A stretch of 64,000 nucleotides of DNA, from contig NZ_LQIT01000001.1 of the NCBI RefSeq assembly GCF_001499965.1, forward strand, positions 186,001-250,000. Reading direction: 5' to 3'. The stretch is from Mycobacterium sp. GA-2829. GTDB taxonomy: Bacteria > Actinomycetota > Actinomycetes > Mycobacteriales > Mycobacteriaceae. Below, piece after piece: positions 17,701-29,599 of the stretch (within the stretch, counting starts at the first letter, position 1; each line of letters starts with the position of its first letter). A program made the translations under genes and the position numbers. Under the pieces are notes generated by a model. It searched no databases. It was not told where the DNA came from and worked only from the letters and a program-made list of their open reading frames with translations.

Positions 17701-18611
17701 CCTGGCCGCACCTTCAGCAGCTGGCCTTTCCTCAACTCTCCCGAGATCCGTCCCATCCCACTACCCGAGGGGTTCCCTCCGTACCCATGGACTTGTCGTC
17801 CTTCTCCGACATGCTGCGCCGTCAGGCGCCCCATCTGTTGCCGTTCGGCGGTGAGCCCACGCTGACCCCGACCGACACCGTGCCGCACGGCACCACGATC
17901 GTCGCGTTGAAGTTCCCCGGCGGCGTGGTGATGGCCGGTGACCGCCGCGCCACCCAGGGCAACATGATCGCCAGCCGCGACGTGCAGAAGGTGTACATCA
18001 CCGACGATTACACGGCCACCGGTATCGCAGGCACGGCCGCCATCGCGGTGGAGTTCGCCCGGCTCTACGCCGTCGAACTCGAACACTACGAGAAGCTCGA
18101 GGGCGTCGCGTTGACGTTCGCGGGCAAGGTGAACCGGCTCGCCACGATGGTGCGCGGCAATCTCGGTGCGGCGCTTCAAGGTTTCGTTGCACTGCCGTTG
18201 CTGGCCGGTTTCGACCTCGACGACCCCGACCCGCAGGCCGCGGGCCGCATCGTGTCGTTCGACGCCGCGGGCGGGCACAACCTCGAAGAAGAGGGCTTCC
18301 AGTCGGTGGGGTCGGGCTCGATCTTCGCCAAGTCCTCGATGAAGAAGCTCTATCACCAGGTGACCGACGCCGATTCGGCGCTGCGGGTGGCCGTCGAGGC
18401 GCTCTACGACGCCGCCGACGACGACTCCGCCACCGGCGGACCGGATCTCGTGCGCGGGATCTTCCCGACGGCCGTGCTCATCACCGCCGAGGGGGCCGAG
18501 GAGGTCACCCAGGAGCGGATCGCCGAGCTCGCCCGTGAGGTCATTCAGAACCGTTCCCGCGCCGACACTTTCGGCCCTGACGCGCATGCGCCGCGAGGTA
18601 CAGATTCGTGA
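17697..18611 (+). CDS. prcB: 20S proteasome beta subunit (catalytic)
   Basis: A 304-residue precursor. A ~65-residue propeptide ends at VPHG, after which Thr66 ([11 protein letters not shown]) becomes the N-terminal nucleophile following autocleavage. GDRRATQGN and [17 protein letters not shown] are conserved in actinobacterial beta subunits. The rings assemble as alpha7-beta7-beta7-alpha7 with PrcA. The GTG start overlaps the pup stop (GTGA), and the stop overlaps prcA in the same way. It corresponds to Mtb Rv2110c. Confidence 0.97.
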   Translation: MTWPHLQQLAFPQLSRDPSHPTTRGVPSVPMDLSSFSDMLRRQAPHLLPFGGEPTLTPTDTVPHGTTIVALKFPGGVVMAGDRRATQGNMIASRDVQKVYITDDYTATGIAGTAAIAVEFARLYAVELEHYEKLEGVALTFAGKVNRLATMVRGNLGAALQGFVALPLLAGFDLDDPDPQAAGRIVSFDAAGGHNLEEEGFQSVGSGSIFAKSSMKKLYHQVTDADSALRVAVEALYDAADDDSATGGPDLVRGIFPTAVLITAEGAEEVTQERIAELAREVIQNRSRADTFGPDAHAPRGTDS

Positions 18612-19357
18612 GCTTTCCGTATTTCATCTCGCCCGAGCAGGCGATGCGCGAGCGTTCCGAGCTCGCCCGCAAGGGGATCAGCCGCGGCCGCAGCGTGGTC
18701 GCACTGGCCTATGCCGACGGTGTGCTGTTCGTCGCGGAGAATCCGTCGCGGTCACTGCAGAAGGTCAGCGAACTCTACGACCGGGTCGGCTTCGCCGCCG
18801 TCGGGCGTTTCAACGAGTTCAACAACCTGCGCAGCGGCGGCATCCGGTTCGCCGACACCCAGGGGTATGCGTACTCGCGCCGCGACGTGACCGGCCGCCA
18901 GTTGGCCAACGTGTACGCGCAGACGCTCGGCACCATCTTCACCGAACAGGCCAAACCGTACGAGGTCGAGCTGTGCGTGGCCGAGGTCGCACACTTCGGT
19001 GAGTCGAAAGCGCCGGAGCTGTACCGGATCACCTACGACGGGTCGATCGCCGACGAACCGCATTTCGTGGTGATGGGCGGGACGACCGAACCGATCACCG
19101 CCAAACTCAACGAGTCCTACACGGAGAACGCCGAACTCGCCGACGCCGTGCGCATCGCGGTCGAGGCGCTCGAATCCGGCGGGAACGGCACGGAACCGCG
19201 CACGCTGGGCCCCTCGACGCTCGAAGTGGCGATCCTGGACGCCAACCGGCCCAGGCGCGCCTTCCGCCGGATCACCGGTGCCGCGCTGGAAGGGCTACTG
19301 CCGCAGCGCGATCCGGAGTCACCGGCCGACGGCGAGCCGGCGCAGCCGACCGAATAA
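18608..19357 (+). CDS. prcA: 20S proteasome alpha subunit
   Basis: A 249-residue structural subunit forming the outer rings and gate of the proteasome. The N-terminal [21 protein letters not shown] includes the gating octapeptide and helix H0. There is no catalytic Thr, as expected for an alpha subunit. The C-terminal ~45 residues are a variable acidic/proline-rich tail. The GTG start shares 4 nt with the prcB stop. It matches Mtb Rv2109c. pafA and pafBC do not follow within the window. Confidence 0.97.
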   Translation: MSFPYFISPEQAMRERSELARKGISRGRSVVALAYADGVLFVAENPSRSLQKVSELYDRVGFAAVGRFNEFNNLRSGGIRFADTQGYAYSRRDVTGRQLANVYAQTLGTIFTEQAKPYEVELCVAEVAHFGESKAPELYRITYDGSIADEPHFVVMGGTTEPITAKLNESYTENAELADAVRIAVEALESGGNGTEPRTLGPSTLEVAILDANRPRRAFRRITGAALEGLLPQRDPESPADGEPAQPTE

Positions 19358-19366
19358 CCGCGCGCC

Positions 19367-20224
19367 TCAGCGCTGCCAGGCCGAGTACAGGATGGCGGTG
19401 AGCGCCGCCATCCGCGCGGCGCGCACCACACCCACCAGCGGACGCAGCGCGTCGCTGGCGAGCTGCACCGCCGACGAACTCTGCAGCCCGATCGGCATCA
19501 GACCGGAACTCACGGTGATGATCGCGTCGACGTGCGCGGCGTTCTCCAGCACCCGCACCGCCCGGTGCGGCGCGTGATCGGGCAGGCGGTGACCCCGGCC
19601 GGACTCCAGCACCTGTTCCACCAGACCGCGCGGATCGTCGACGTCGGCGCCCGCTGTGCCGGCCTGCAGGGCGCCCAGCGCGTCGGCGGCCGCGCGGACC
19701 GCTGAGCGCAGTTCGTACTCCGCCTCACCGAGGTCGACGTAGGGCGCCGGGGCCGTCGCGGGTGCCGAGTACACCGTCCACGACAGCGCCGACACCTCGG
19801 GATCGAACTCCGGATCCTCGCCGACCTCGTCGAACTCGAAGTCGGGGACCAGGCCGACCGCTTCTGACGGCACGTTCGGATCGGTGACGATCAGCGCCTC
19901 ACCGACGGCGATCGCGTCCTTCTGGAACTGGGTGCCCGGCGGGAGCCCGCGCACGTCACCGGGCACCGGCAGCGCCACCGACATCGTCGGCTCGGAGGGA
20001 TTCGGCCCGGCCGCCGTGCGCAGCGCCTGCAACAGCGACACCCCGCCGGAGGCGTTCAGATCGGGCCACGGCAGTCCGGTCCGGTCCGCCGCGGCGGAGT
20101 CGTACGCCGTCACCAAATGCCTTGGTGCCCAAGCGGACAGCGAATCGAGCACGTCATCGGGCGCGGCGGTACCCGCGAGCCACGAATTGGCCCACACCGC
20201 CAGCGTTGCACTGGGACACCACAT
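19367..20224 (-). CDS. Conserved mycobacterial hypothetical protein (Rv1486c-like)
   Basis: A 285-residue protein starting [18 protein letters not shown]. The middle (about residues 120-150) is very acidic ([15 protein letters not shown]), and the rest is alanine-rich and helical, with no signal peptide or known motif that I can see. By size, position and orientation, convergent to prcA and divergent from the NfeD gene, it corresponds to Mtb Rv1486c. The ATG at 20224 is chosen because the 15 upstream residues look non-coding. Function is unknown. Confidence 0.75.
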   Translation of the reverse strand: MWCPSATLAVWANSWLAGTAAPDDVLDSLSAWAPRHLVTAYDSAAADRTGLPWPDLNASGGVSLLQALRTAAGPNPSEPTMSVALPVPGDVRGLPPGTQFQKDAIAVGEALIVTDPNVPSEAVGLVPDFEFDEVGEDPEFDPEVSALSWTVYSAPATAPAPYVDLGEAEYELRSAVRAAADALGALQAGTAGADVDDPRGLVEQVLESGRGHRLPDHAPHRAVRVLENAAHVDAIITVSSGLMPIGLQSSSAVQLASDALRPLVGVVRAARMAALTAILYSAWQR

Positions 20225-20271
20225 GATGCCCGCAGTGTAGTTGTTCGACGCTGTCCCAGCCGGTTGCACAG

Positions 20272-20277
20272 TAGGCT
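20272..20277 (+). promoter_or_regulatory. Candidate -10 box of leaderless NfeD-SPFH operon
   Basis: TAGGCT (TANNNT) ends 6 nt before ATG 20284, the spacing of a leaderless promoter. No ribosome site is visible before the ATG, which supports this. Confidence 0.5.
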
Positions 20278-20283
20278 GGCGAC

Positions 20284-20718
20284 ATGCCCGTTTGGCTGAT
20301 CTGGCTGATCCTCGCGATTGCGCTGGCCGGGGCAGAAGCGCTCACCGGCGACATGTTCCTGCTGATGCTCTCCGGCGGTGCGCTCGCGGCGACCGGGACC
20401 AGCCTGCTGTTCGACTGGCCCATCTGGGCCGACGGGGTGGTCTTCCTGCTGGTGTCGGTGCTGCTGCTGGGTCTGGTGCGGCCGATGCTGCGGCGGCGCT
20501 TCACCGCCGGTGCCGGGCTGCCGGAACCGGCGAAGGCGCTCGAGGGCAAGACCGCCCTGGTCCTCGACCGCGTCGCGCAGCACGCCGGCCAGGTCAAGCT
20601 CGACGGCGAGGTCTGGACGGCCCGGCCGCTGGACGACAACGATGTGTACGAACCGGGCGACCAGGTGACCGTCATGCGGATCGACGGCGCCACCGCGGTC
20701 GTCTGGAAGAACCCCTGA
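20284..20718 (+). CDS. NfeD-like membrane protein
   Basis: A 144-residue protein with two or three N-terminal membrane helices (residues ~2-65) and a C-terminal OB-fold domain (about 80-144) typical of short NfeD proteins. NfeD partners work with SPFH/stomatin proteins in membrane microdomains, and the next gene, 18 nt downstream, encodes one. It is the counterpart of Mtb Rv1487. Confidence 0.88.
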   Translation: MPVWLIWLILAIALAGAEALTGDMFLLMLSGGALAATGTSLLFDWPIWADGVVFLLVSVLLLGLVRPMLRRRFTAGAGLPEPAKALEGKTALVLDRVAQHAGQVKLDGEVWTARPLDDNDVYEPGDQVTVMRIDGATAVVWKNP

Positions 20719-20736
20719 GTCGAAGGGAACCCCGCC

Positions 20737-21903
20737 ATGGATGGTGCCGTCGCCGGCCTGGTCCTGCTGCTGGTGCTCGTCGTATTCGCGGTGATCGTGG
20801 TGGCCAAATCGGTCGCGCTGATCCCGCAGGCCGAGGCCGCCGTCATCGAGCGGCTCGGCCGCTACAGCCGCACCGTCAGCGGTCAGCTCACCCTGCTCAT
20901 CCCGTTCATCGACAAGATCCGCGCCCGGGTCGACCTGCGTGAGCGGGTGGTGTCGTTCCCGCCGCAGCCGGTCATCACCGAGGACAACCTGACCGTGGCG
21001 ATCGACACCGTCGTCTACTTCCAGGTCACCAACCCGCAGGCGGCGGTCTACCAGATCAGCAACTACATCGTCGGCGTCGAACAGCTCACCACCACCACGC
21101 TGCGCAACCTGGTCGGCGGGATGACGCTGGAGCAGACGCTGACCTCCCGCGACCAGATCAACACCGCGCTGCGCGGCGTGCTCGACGAGGCCACCAACCG
21201 GTGGGGGCTGCGGGTGGCCCGCGTCGAACTCCGCGCGATCGATCCGCCGCCGTCCATCCAGGACTCGATGGAGAAGCAGATGCGCGCCGACCGCGAGAAG
21301 CGCGCGATGATCCTGACCGCCGAGGGCAGCCGGGAGGCGGCCATCAAACAGGCCGAGGGCCAGAAGCAGGCGCAGATCCTCGCCGCCGAGGGCGCCAAAC
21401 AGGCCGCGATCCTCGCCGCCGAGGCCGAACGGCAGTCGCGCATGCTGCGCGCCCAGGGTGAGCGCGCCGCCGCCTACCTGCAGGCCCAGGGCCAGGCGAA
21501 GGCCATCGAGAAGACGTTCGCCGCGATCAAGGCGGCCCGGCCCACCCCGGAACTGCTGGCCTACCAGTACCTGCAGACCCTGCCCGAGATGGCCAAGGGT
21601 GAGGCCAACAAGGTCTGGGTGGTGCCCAGCGAGTTCGCCGGCGCGCTCGGCGGTTTCACCAAACTGCTCGGCGCGCCGGGCGACGACGGCGTGTTCCGCT
21701 ACACCCCGTCGCCCGACGACGGCCGCCCGCCCGCCGAGGACGACTCCGACGAGGTCGCCGACTGGTTCTCCACCGAGACCGACCCGGCGATCGCGCAGGC
21801 CGTCGCCAGGGCCGAGGCCGAGGCCCGCACCCCGGTCGACGGGCCGGGACTGGCACCGCCCAGTGAGCTGAGCGCGCCGCGGCATGGGAATCCGGAGCCG
21901 TGA
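20737..21903 (+). CDS. SPFH/Band 7 (stomatin/prohibitin-like) protein
   Basis: A 388-residue protein with an N-terminal membrane anchor (residues ~5-28), then the SPFH domain beginning VALIPQAEAAVIERLGRYSRT. A long alanine/glutamine-rich coiled coil follows (EGQKQAQILAAEGAKQAAIL), as in the stomatin group. The C-terminal ~70 residues are acidic and disordered. It probably scaffolds membrane microdomains with the NfeD protein encoded just upstream. It matches Mtb Rv1488. The stop overlaps the GTG of the DoxX gene. Confidence 0.9.
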   Translation: MDGAVAGLVLLLVLVVFAVIVVAKSVALIPQAEAAVIERLGRYSRTVSGQLTLLIPFIDKIRARVDLRERVVSFPPQPVITEDNLTVAIDTVVYFQVTNPQAAVYQISNYIVGVEQLTTTTLRNLVGGMTLEQTLTSRDQINTALRGVLDEATNRWGLRVARVELRAIDPPPSIQDSMEKQMRADREKRAMILTAEGSREAAIKQAEGQKQAQILAAEGAKQAAILAAEAERQSRMLRAQGERAAAYLQAQGQAKAIEKTFAAIKAARPTPELLAYQYLQTLPEMAKGEANKVWVVPSEFAGALGGFTKLLGAPGDDGVFRYTPSPDDGRPPAEDDSDEVADWFSTETDPAIAQAVARAEAEARTPVDGPGLAPPSELSAPRHGNPEP

Positions 21904-22262
21904 GCGCGCTGACCGGGCAACGGACCTACGCGATGCTCGCGGCAATGCAGGTCGCCGACGCGGCGGCGTGCGTCAAGCCGATCGCCCCGATCAAGAAGGC
22001 GTTCGACACAGTGGGACTGCCCGAGGAACTACGGCCGGTCATCCCGGTGGTCAAGGTCGCCAGCGCGGTCGGACTGCTGTCGGTGTTCCGCTGGCCCGCA
22101 CTGACCCGACTGACCACGTTCATGCTGACCGTCTACTTCGTGCTGGCCGCCGGCTCCCACGTCCGGGTCCGGGACTGGAGCCCGGGTCTGGCGGCGTCGT
22201 CGTCGCTGCTGGCGCTGTTCGCCGCGATGACCGTGAAGGGTCCCGACCTCAGGGCGTCGTGA
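21900..22262 (+). CDS. DoxX-like small integral membrane protein
   Basis: A 120-residue membrane protein with about four helices. The pattern, with LRPVIPVVKVASAVGLL in the second helix and RVRDWSPGL before the last, fits the DoxX-like family, whose role is unclear (some members act with thiol-redox proteins). The start is GTG 21900, overlapping the SPFH stop (GTGA), so it belongs to that operon. Its 3' end overlaps the convergent VTT gene by 14 bp. Confidence 0.78.
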   Translation: MSALTGQRTYAMLAAMQVADAAACVKPIAPIKKAFDTVGLPEELRPVIPVVKVASAVGLLSVFRWPALTRLTTFMLTVYFVLAAGSHVRVRDWSPGLAASSSLLALFAAMTVKGPDLRAS

Positions 22263-22962
22263 CCGGCGTCTGCCGCCGCCGCTGCACGCGGTTCTCGTAG
22301 AGCAGCACGAGTACGCCCAGGCTCGCGGTCGCAGCCGAGATCAGCACCAGCAGCGGGTCGACCCGGCCGGTGAGCGCGTCGCCGAGGATCACCACCGCCG
22401 CGGTGCCGGGCAGCAGCCCGACGAACGTGGCGACCGCGTAGGGCAGCAGCCGCACCGCCGACGCACCCGCGGCGTAGTTCAGCACCGCGAACGGCACCGC
22501 AGGGATCAGCCGCAGTGCGATCACCGACGGCCAGCCGCGCTGGCGTAGCCGCTCGTCGATGCGGTCGACGGCGGGGTGGCTGACCAGATGGCTCAACTGC
22601 CAGCCCAGCGCGCGGATCAGCAGCACCGCCAACAGCGCGCTGATCGTGCTCGCGGCCACCGCGATGGTCACGCCCAGCAGCGGTCCGAACAGCAGGCCGG
22701 CGGCGAGCGTGAACGCGGTGCGGGGGAACGGGAACGTCGTCACCACGATGTGGGCGGCCAGGAACACCAGCGGGAACCAGGCGCCGACCGAGGTGGCCCA
22801 GTCGCGCATCTGCACCGCGGTGGGAATCGGCACCCACCAGGCGAGTGCGACGAGAATCACAATGGCCGCCGAGATCGCCGCGAGGCGTCTTCCGGAGACC
22901 TGCAGGGCCGCCGCGGCCACGGTGGCCTGTACGGCCCGCACGGTCCTGACGACGGCTTTCAC
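22249..22962 (-). CDS. TVP38/TMEM64 (DedA/VTT) family membrane protein
   Basis: About 237 residues with five to six membrane helices. The family signatures are present: FPFPRTAFTLAAGLLFGPLLG (the conserved re-entrant F-x-R...G region) and ALRLIPAVPFAVLNYAAGAS with its Arg. VTT proteins act as lipid scramblases or proton-driven transporters. It corresponds to Mtb Rv1491c, upstream of and divergent from mutA. The start is uncertain: GTG 22962 (VKAVVRT) or TTG 22971. Confidence 0.82.
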   Translation of the reverse strand: MKAVVRTVRAVQATVAAAALQVSGRRLAAISAAIVILVALAWWVPIPTAVQMRDWATSVGAWFPLVFLAAHIVVTTFPFPRTAFTLAAGLLFGPLLGVTIAVAASTISALLAVLLIRALGWQLSHLVSHPAVDRIDERLRQRGWPSVIALRLIPAVPFAVLNYAAGASAVRLLPYAVATFVGLLPGTAAVVILGDALTGRVDPLLVLISAATASLGVLVLLYENRVQRRRQTPVTTP

Positions 22963-23046
22963 GTCTGCCAAGACTACGGCCCGGCGCGGACGGATGCGGC
23001 CCTGCGCGTGGGCCGACCGGCAGGCAGGCGGGTGATCCCCATCATT

Positions 23047-23068
23047 TAGCCTGATGACGGATACGTCA
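23047..23068 (+). promoter_or_regulatory. mutA promoter -10 and adjacent inverted repeat
   Basis: TAGCCT (23047-23052) is a TANNNT -10 box. Two nt further is a perfect inverted repeat, TGACG-GATA-CGTCA (23055-23068), over the predicted transcription start, 30 nt before the mutA GTG. The position suits an operator. Confidence 0.5.
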
Positions 23069-23097
23069 GTCACACGCTGCGACAACAGGAGATGCCG

Positions 23098-24945
23098 GTG
23101 TCTGTGCACGGGGCCAGTGCTGTCGAGTCCGGCTTGGAGCAGTGGCGCTCCGCGGTGGCCGGGGTGTTGGCCAAGAGCACCCGCAAGGACCCCGCCGACC
23201 TGCCCGCCGAACCCGACCGGTTGCTCGATACGCCGACCTATGAGGGTTTCGCGATCCGACCCCTCTACACCAGCCTCGACGCGCTGCCCGAGCCGCCGCT
23301 GCCGGGCCAGTGGCCGTACGTGCGCGGCGGCGACGCCCTGCGCGACGTCATATCCGGTTGGAAGGTCGCCGAGACCTTCCCGTCCGCGCCGGGCGCCGTC
23401 GAGGAGGCCAACGGCGCGGTGCTGCTGGGCCTGACCGAAGGGGTCAGCGCGCTGGTGCTGCGCATCGGCGCCGACGGGGTGGCCGCCGCCGACCTGCCGC
23501 GCCTGCTCGACTCGGTGTTCCTCGACCTGGTCCCCGTGCAGCTGGAGGCGGGCGCCGACTACACCGCCGCCGCCGAGGCGCTGCTGACGCTGCTCACCGA
23601 CCTCGACGACGACCAGCGCGCACGGCTGTCGGTGGATCTGGGCGCCGACCCGCTGACCGCCCCTTTCAGCGACCGTTCGACACCCGACGTCGCCGAGGTC
23701 GTCGCCGCCGCGGCGAAGGTGACCGGCTACGGCGGCCATGTGCGCGCCGTCACCGTCGACGGGCCCGCACTGCACAACCGCGGGGCCAGCGCCTCGTGGG
23801 AACTGGCGGGCGCGGTCGCCGCCGGGGTGTCCTATCTACGGCTGCTCGAAGAGGGCGGTCTCCCGGCCGCCGATGCGGTGCGCCAGATCAGCTTCCGGCT
23901 CGCCGCCGACGACGACCAGTTCATGACCATCGCGAAACTGCGGGCCGCGCGCACGCTGTGGGCGCGGGTGTGTGAGGTCGTCGGCGCCGCCGACGCCGGT
24001 GCGGCCACCATCCACGCGGTGTCGTCGCTGCCGATGATGACCCAGCGCGATCCGTGGGTGAACATGCTGCGCACCACGCTTGCGGCGTTCTCTGCGGGGG
24101 TCGGGGGAGCCGACACTGTGCTGGTGCACCCGTTCGACGTGGCGATCCCCGACGGAAACCCTGGCACCTCACGGGGTTTCGCCCGCCGCATCGCCCGCAA
24201 CACCCAGCTGCTGCTGCTCGAGGAGTCCCACGTCGGCCGGGTACTCGACCCGGCAGGCGGGTCGTGGTTCGTCGAGGACCTGACCGCGCAACTGGCCGAG
24301 CAGGCGTGGAAACACTTCCAGGACATCGAGTCCCGCGGCGGATTCGTGGCCGCCCACTCCTACGTCGCCGCGCAGATCGCCGAGGTCGCCGCCCGGCGCA
24401 CCGACGACATCGCCCACCGGCGCACCGCGCTGACCGGGGTCAACGAATACCCCAACCTCGACGAGCCCACCTTGCCGGCCGGTGAGGCGTTCACCGCCGT
24501 CACCCGGTACGCCGCCGGGTTCGAGGCGCTGCGCGACCGCTCCGACGCCTACGTCGCCGAGCACGGGGGCCGCCCGCGAGTGCTGCTGCTGCCGCTGGGA
24601 CCGCTCGCCGAGCACAACATCCGCGCGACGTTCGCGAGCAACCTGCTGGCCTCCGGCGGCATCGAGGCCGTCAACCCCGGCCCCGTCACCGCCGACGGCG
24701 TCGCTGCGGCCGTGGCCGATGCGGGCACCCCGTCGGTGGCCGTGATCTGCGGTACCGACACCCGCTACGGCGCCGAGGCGGCGGGCGTGGTCGCGGCCGC
24801 CCGGGCGGCCGGCATCAGCCTCCTGTACCTCGCGGGCCCGGAGAAGGCCGTCTCCGACGCCGATCAGAAGCCCGACGACTACCTGACCGCGAAGATCGAC
24901 GCGGTCGCGGCCCTGTCGAACCTCCTCACCCGATTGGGGGCCTGA
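23098..24945 (+). CDS. mutA: Methylmalonyl-CoA mutase, small (beta) subunit
   Basis: A 615-residue non-catalytic partner of MutB. It keeps the TIM-barrel part but its C-terminal cobalamin-like domain lacks the DxHxxG motif, as expected for MutA. The heterodimer interconverts methylmalonyl-CoA and succinyl-CoA. GTG 23098 is chosen because AGGAG (23087-23091) is 6 nt before it but only touches the alternative ATG at 23092; the length then equals what I recall for Mtb MutA. mutB follows 1 nt after the stop. Confidence 0.95.
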   Translation: MSVHGASAVESGLEQWRSAVAGVLAKSTRKDPADLPAEPDRLLDTPTYEGFAIRPLYTSLDALPEPPLPGQWPYVRGGDALRDVISGWKVAETFPSAPGAVEEANGAVLLGLTEGVSALVLRIGADGVAAADLPRLLDSVFLDLVPVQLEAGADYTAAAEALLTLLTDLDDDQRARLSVDLGADPLTAPFSDRSTPDVAEVVAAAAKVTGYGGHVRAVTVDGPALHNRGASASWELAGAVAAGVSYLRLLEEGGLPAADAVRQISFRLAADDDQFMTIAKLRAARTLWARVCEVVGAADAGAATIHAVSSLPMMTQRDPWVNMLRTTLAAFSAGVGGADTVLVHPFDVAIPDGNPGTSRGFARRIARNTQLLLLEESHVGRVLDPAGGSWFVEDLTAQLAEQAWKHFQDIESRGGFVAAHSYVAAQIAEVAARRTDDIAHRRTALTGVNEYPNLDEPTLPAGEAFTAVTRYAAGFEALRDRSDAYVAEHGGRPRVLLLPLGPLAEHNIRATFASNLLASGGIEAVNPGPVTADGVAAAVADAGTPSVAVICGTDTRYGAEAAGVVAAARAAGISLLYLAGPEKAVSDADQKPDDYLTAKIDAVAALSNLLTRLGA

Positions 24946-24946
24946 G

Positions 24947-27205
<2,259 letters not shown>

Positions 27206-28195
27206 ATGTCTAAACCGGTGATGAACCAACCGGTCGACGAACTCGCCGCCGCACTGCGCGGCGGCGACCGTTCCGCGCTCGCGCGCGCGATCACGCTGGT
27301 CGAGTCGACGCGCGCCGACCACCGCGAGCGGGCCCAGCAGCTGCTGCTGGAGCTGACGCCGCAAGCGGGCAGCGCGCTCCACGTCGGCATCACCGGCGTG
27401 CCGGGGGTGGGGAAGTCGACCACGATCGAGGCGCTCGGGATGTACCTGATCGAGCAGGGTCACCGGGTGGCAGTGCTGGCGGTCGACCCGTCGTCGACGC
27501 GCACGGGCGGGTCGATCCTCGGCGACAAGACCCGGATGGCGAAACTCGCCACGCACCGCGACGCCTACATCCGGCCGTCGCCGACCTCGGGGACGCTCGG
27601 CGGCGTGGCCAAGGCGACGCGCGAGACGATCGTGCTGCTCGAAGCCGCCGGGTACGACGTGATCCTGGTCGAGACCGTCGGGGTGGGGCAGTCCGAGGTG
27701 ACGGTCGCGAACATGGTCGACACGTTCGTGTTCCTCACCCTGGCCCGCACCGGCGATCAGTTGCAGGGCATCAAGAAGGGCGTGCTCGAACTCGCCGACG
27801 TCGTGGTGGTGAACAAGGCCGACGGGGAACACGCCATCGAGGCCAAGCGGGCCGCCCGCGAACTCTCCGGTGCCATCCGCCTGATCTATCCGCGCGAAAC
27901 GCTCTGGCTGCCACCGGTTTTGACGATGAGCGCCTTGGAGGGCACGGGTCTGCGGGAGCTGTGGGAGACGGTCGAGAAGCACCGCGACGTGCTGTGCGAG
28001 GCGGGGCAGTTCGAGGCGAGGCGCCGTCAGCAGCAGGTCGAGTGGACGTGGTCGATGGTGCGCGACGCCGTGCTCGACCGGGTGCTGTCCCATCCCGAGG
28101 TCCGCCGGATCCGCGTCGAGGTCGAGCGGCAGGTTCGCGACGGCGAGCTCACCCCGGCGCTGGCCGCCCGCGAGATCCTCGACGCCGCGCGCTGA
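27206..28195 (+). CDS. meaB: Methylmalonyl-CoA mutase GTPase chaperone MeaB
   Basis: A 329-residue G3E P-loop GTPase that gates cobalamin loading and protects MutB from inactivation. The P-loop is GVPGVGKST, the switch region is VETVGVGQSEV, and NKAD is the base-recognition motif. In Mtb (Rv1496) two toxin-antitoxin genes lie between mutB and this gene; here they are absent and the gap is zero, which looks like the ancestral operon. Confidence 0.95.
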   Translation: MSKPVMNQPVDELAAALRGGDRSALARAITLVESTRADHRERAQQLLLELTPQAGSALHVGITGVPGVGKSTTIEALGMYLIEQGHRVAVLAVDPSSTRTGGSILGDKTRMAKLATHRDAYIRPSPTSGTLGGVAKATRETIVLLEAAGYDVILVETVGVGQSEVTVANMVDTFVFLTLARTGDQLQGIKKGVLELADVVVVNKADGEHAIEAKRAARELSGAIRLIYPRETLWLPPVLTMSALEGTGLRELWETVEKHRDVLCEAGQFEARRRQQQVEWTWSMVRDAVLDRVLSHPEVRRIRVEVERQVRDGELTPALAAREILDAAR

Positions 28196-28269
28196 ACCGG
28201 TCCCTGACCTGGTCTTTAACGCTTCAATAACGCTCTGATCGGCTCTGTTTAACCTGGCATTCCGCAGGA

Positions 28270-28275
28270 TAGATT
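28270..28275 (+). promoter_or_regulatory. Candidate -10 of leaderless lipL-like transcript
   Basis: TAGATT fits TANNNT and lies 7 nt before GTG 28283. A TTG at 28274 lies inside this box, so it is unlikely to be the start. This decides the start codon of the downstream gene. Confidence 0.5.
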
Positions 28276-28282
28276 GGTAGCT

Positions 28283-29548
28283 GTGACCAACCTCTCATCG
28301 CGGGGCCGCGGCGCTGGTCTCCCGCACGGTGTCCAGGGCGCGGCGGACGACGCGTTCGTCCGGACCCTGCAGGGCTTCTCGCAGCTGTTCCCCGGCCGCC
28401 GGTTCGGCGGTGGAGCGTTGTGCATCTACCTCCACGGCGAACCCGTCGTCGACGTGTGGACCGGGTACTCCGACCGGCGCGGCCGCGACTACTGGACCGC
28501 CGACACCGGCGCGATGGTCTTCTCCGCCACCAAGGGGATGGCCTCGACGGTCATCCATCGTCTGGTCGACCGCGGCCTGCTGGCCTACGACGCGCCCGTC
28601 GCCCAGTTCTGGCCGGAGTTCGGCGTCAACGGGAAGGCCGACATCACGGTGCGCGACCTGTTGCGCCACCGGGCCGGCTTGTCCCAACTCAACGGGGTGC
28701 GCAAAGCGGACCTGTTCGACCACGTCGGGATGGAGCAGCGGCTCGCGGCGGCACCGGTCAACCGGCTGCTGCGCGGTCAGCCGGCCTATCACGCGCTGAC
28801 CTACGGCTGGCTGGTATCGGGGTTGGCGCGGGCGGTGACCGGACAGGGGATGGGTGACCTGATCCGCACCGAGTTGGCCGAACCGCTCAACACCGACGGA
28901 CTGCACCTGGGCAGGCCGCCGGCATCGGCGCCGACCCGGGCCGCGCAGATCCTGGCCCCGCAGAGCACGCTGGCCAACCCGGTGTTCAACCTGGTCGCAC
29001 CGCGGGTCGCGGCGTTGCAGTTCTCCGGGCTCTTCGGATCCATGTATTTCCCGGGGATGAAGGCCGTGGTCCAGGGCGACACCCCGTTCCTCGACGCGGA
29101 GATCCCGGCGGCCAACGGTGTGGCCACCGCCCGCGGGCTGGCCCGGATGTACGGCGCGATCGCCAACGGCGGCGCCATCGAGGGCGTGCAGTTCCTGTCG
29201 CCGCGGGTGGCGGCCGATCTGACCGGGCGGCCCAATCTGCGCCCCGATCGCAACATCGGCATCCCGCTGGCGTTCCATCTCGGATACCACAGCCTGCCGT
29301 TCGGCCTGATGCGCGGATTCGGCCACGTCGGGCTCGGCGGGTCCGTCGGCTGGGCCGATCCGTCGACCGGTCTGGCGATCGGGTTCGTGCACAACCGGCT
29401 GCTCACCCCGATGCTGCTCGACATGGGCTCCTTCGCGGGCCTGGGCGTGCTCATCCGGCGCGACGTCGCCCGTGCCCGCAGGCGTGGATACCAGGTCGTG
29501 CCCGATCTCGGCGCCCCGTTCGCGGTGCCGAAGCCGGTTGCCGGGTAG
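28283..29548 (+). CDS. lipL: LipL-like esterase/beta-lactamase-fold hydrolase
   Basis: A 421-residue serine hydrolase of the class C beta-lactamase/esterase (family VIII-like) fold. The nucleophile is the Ser of SATK (SxxK motif) at about residue 85, with a Tyr in HALTYGWLVSGLA as the probable second catalytic residue and GHVGLGGS near the end in place of KTG. Mtb LipL (Rv1497), in the same position after meaB, is a cell-wall esterase. No signal peptide is clear. It ends at a U-tract terminator and borders the LOS-type locus. Confidence 0.85.
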   Translation: MTNLSSRGRGAGLPHGVQGAADDAFVRTLQGFSQLFPGRRFGGGALCIYLHGEPVVDVWTGYSDRRGRDYWTADTGAMVFSATKGMASTVIHRLVDRGLLAYDAPVAQFWPEFGVNGKADITVRDLLRHRAGLSQLNGVRKADLFDHVGMEQRLAAAPVNRLLRGQPAYHALTYGWLVSGLARAVTGQGMGDLIRTELAEPLNTDGLHLGRPPASAPTRAAQILAPQSTLANPVFNLVAPRVAALQFSGLFGSMYFPGMKAVVQGDTPFLDAEIPAANGVATARGLARMYGAIANGGAIEGVQFLSPRVAADLTGRPNLRPDRNIGIPLAFHLGYHSLPFGLMRGFGHVGLGGSVGWADPSTGLAIGFVHNRLLTPMLLDMGSFAGLGVLIRRDVARARRRGYQVVPDLGAPFAVPKPVAG

Positions 29549-29577
29549 GGTCCCCGACCCCCTCTCAGGTGGCTCCG

Positions 29578-29599
29578 AACCCCCTTTTGTGGGGTTTTT
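29578..29599 (+). terminator. Rho-independent terminator after lipL-like gene
   Basis: Arms AACCCC (29578-29583) and GGGGTT (29591-29596) enclose a 7-nt loop and are followed by a run of T to 29599. It lies 30 nt after the stop and is of the canonical U-tract kind, which is rare in this GC-rich genome. Confidence 0.75.
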
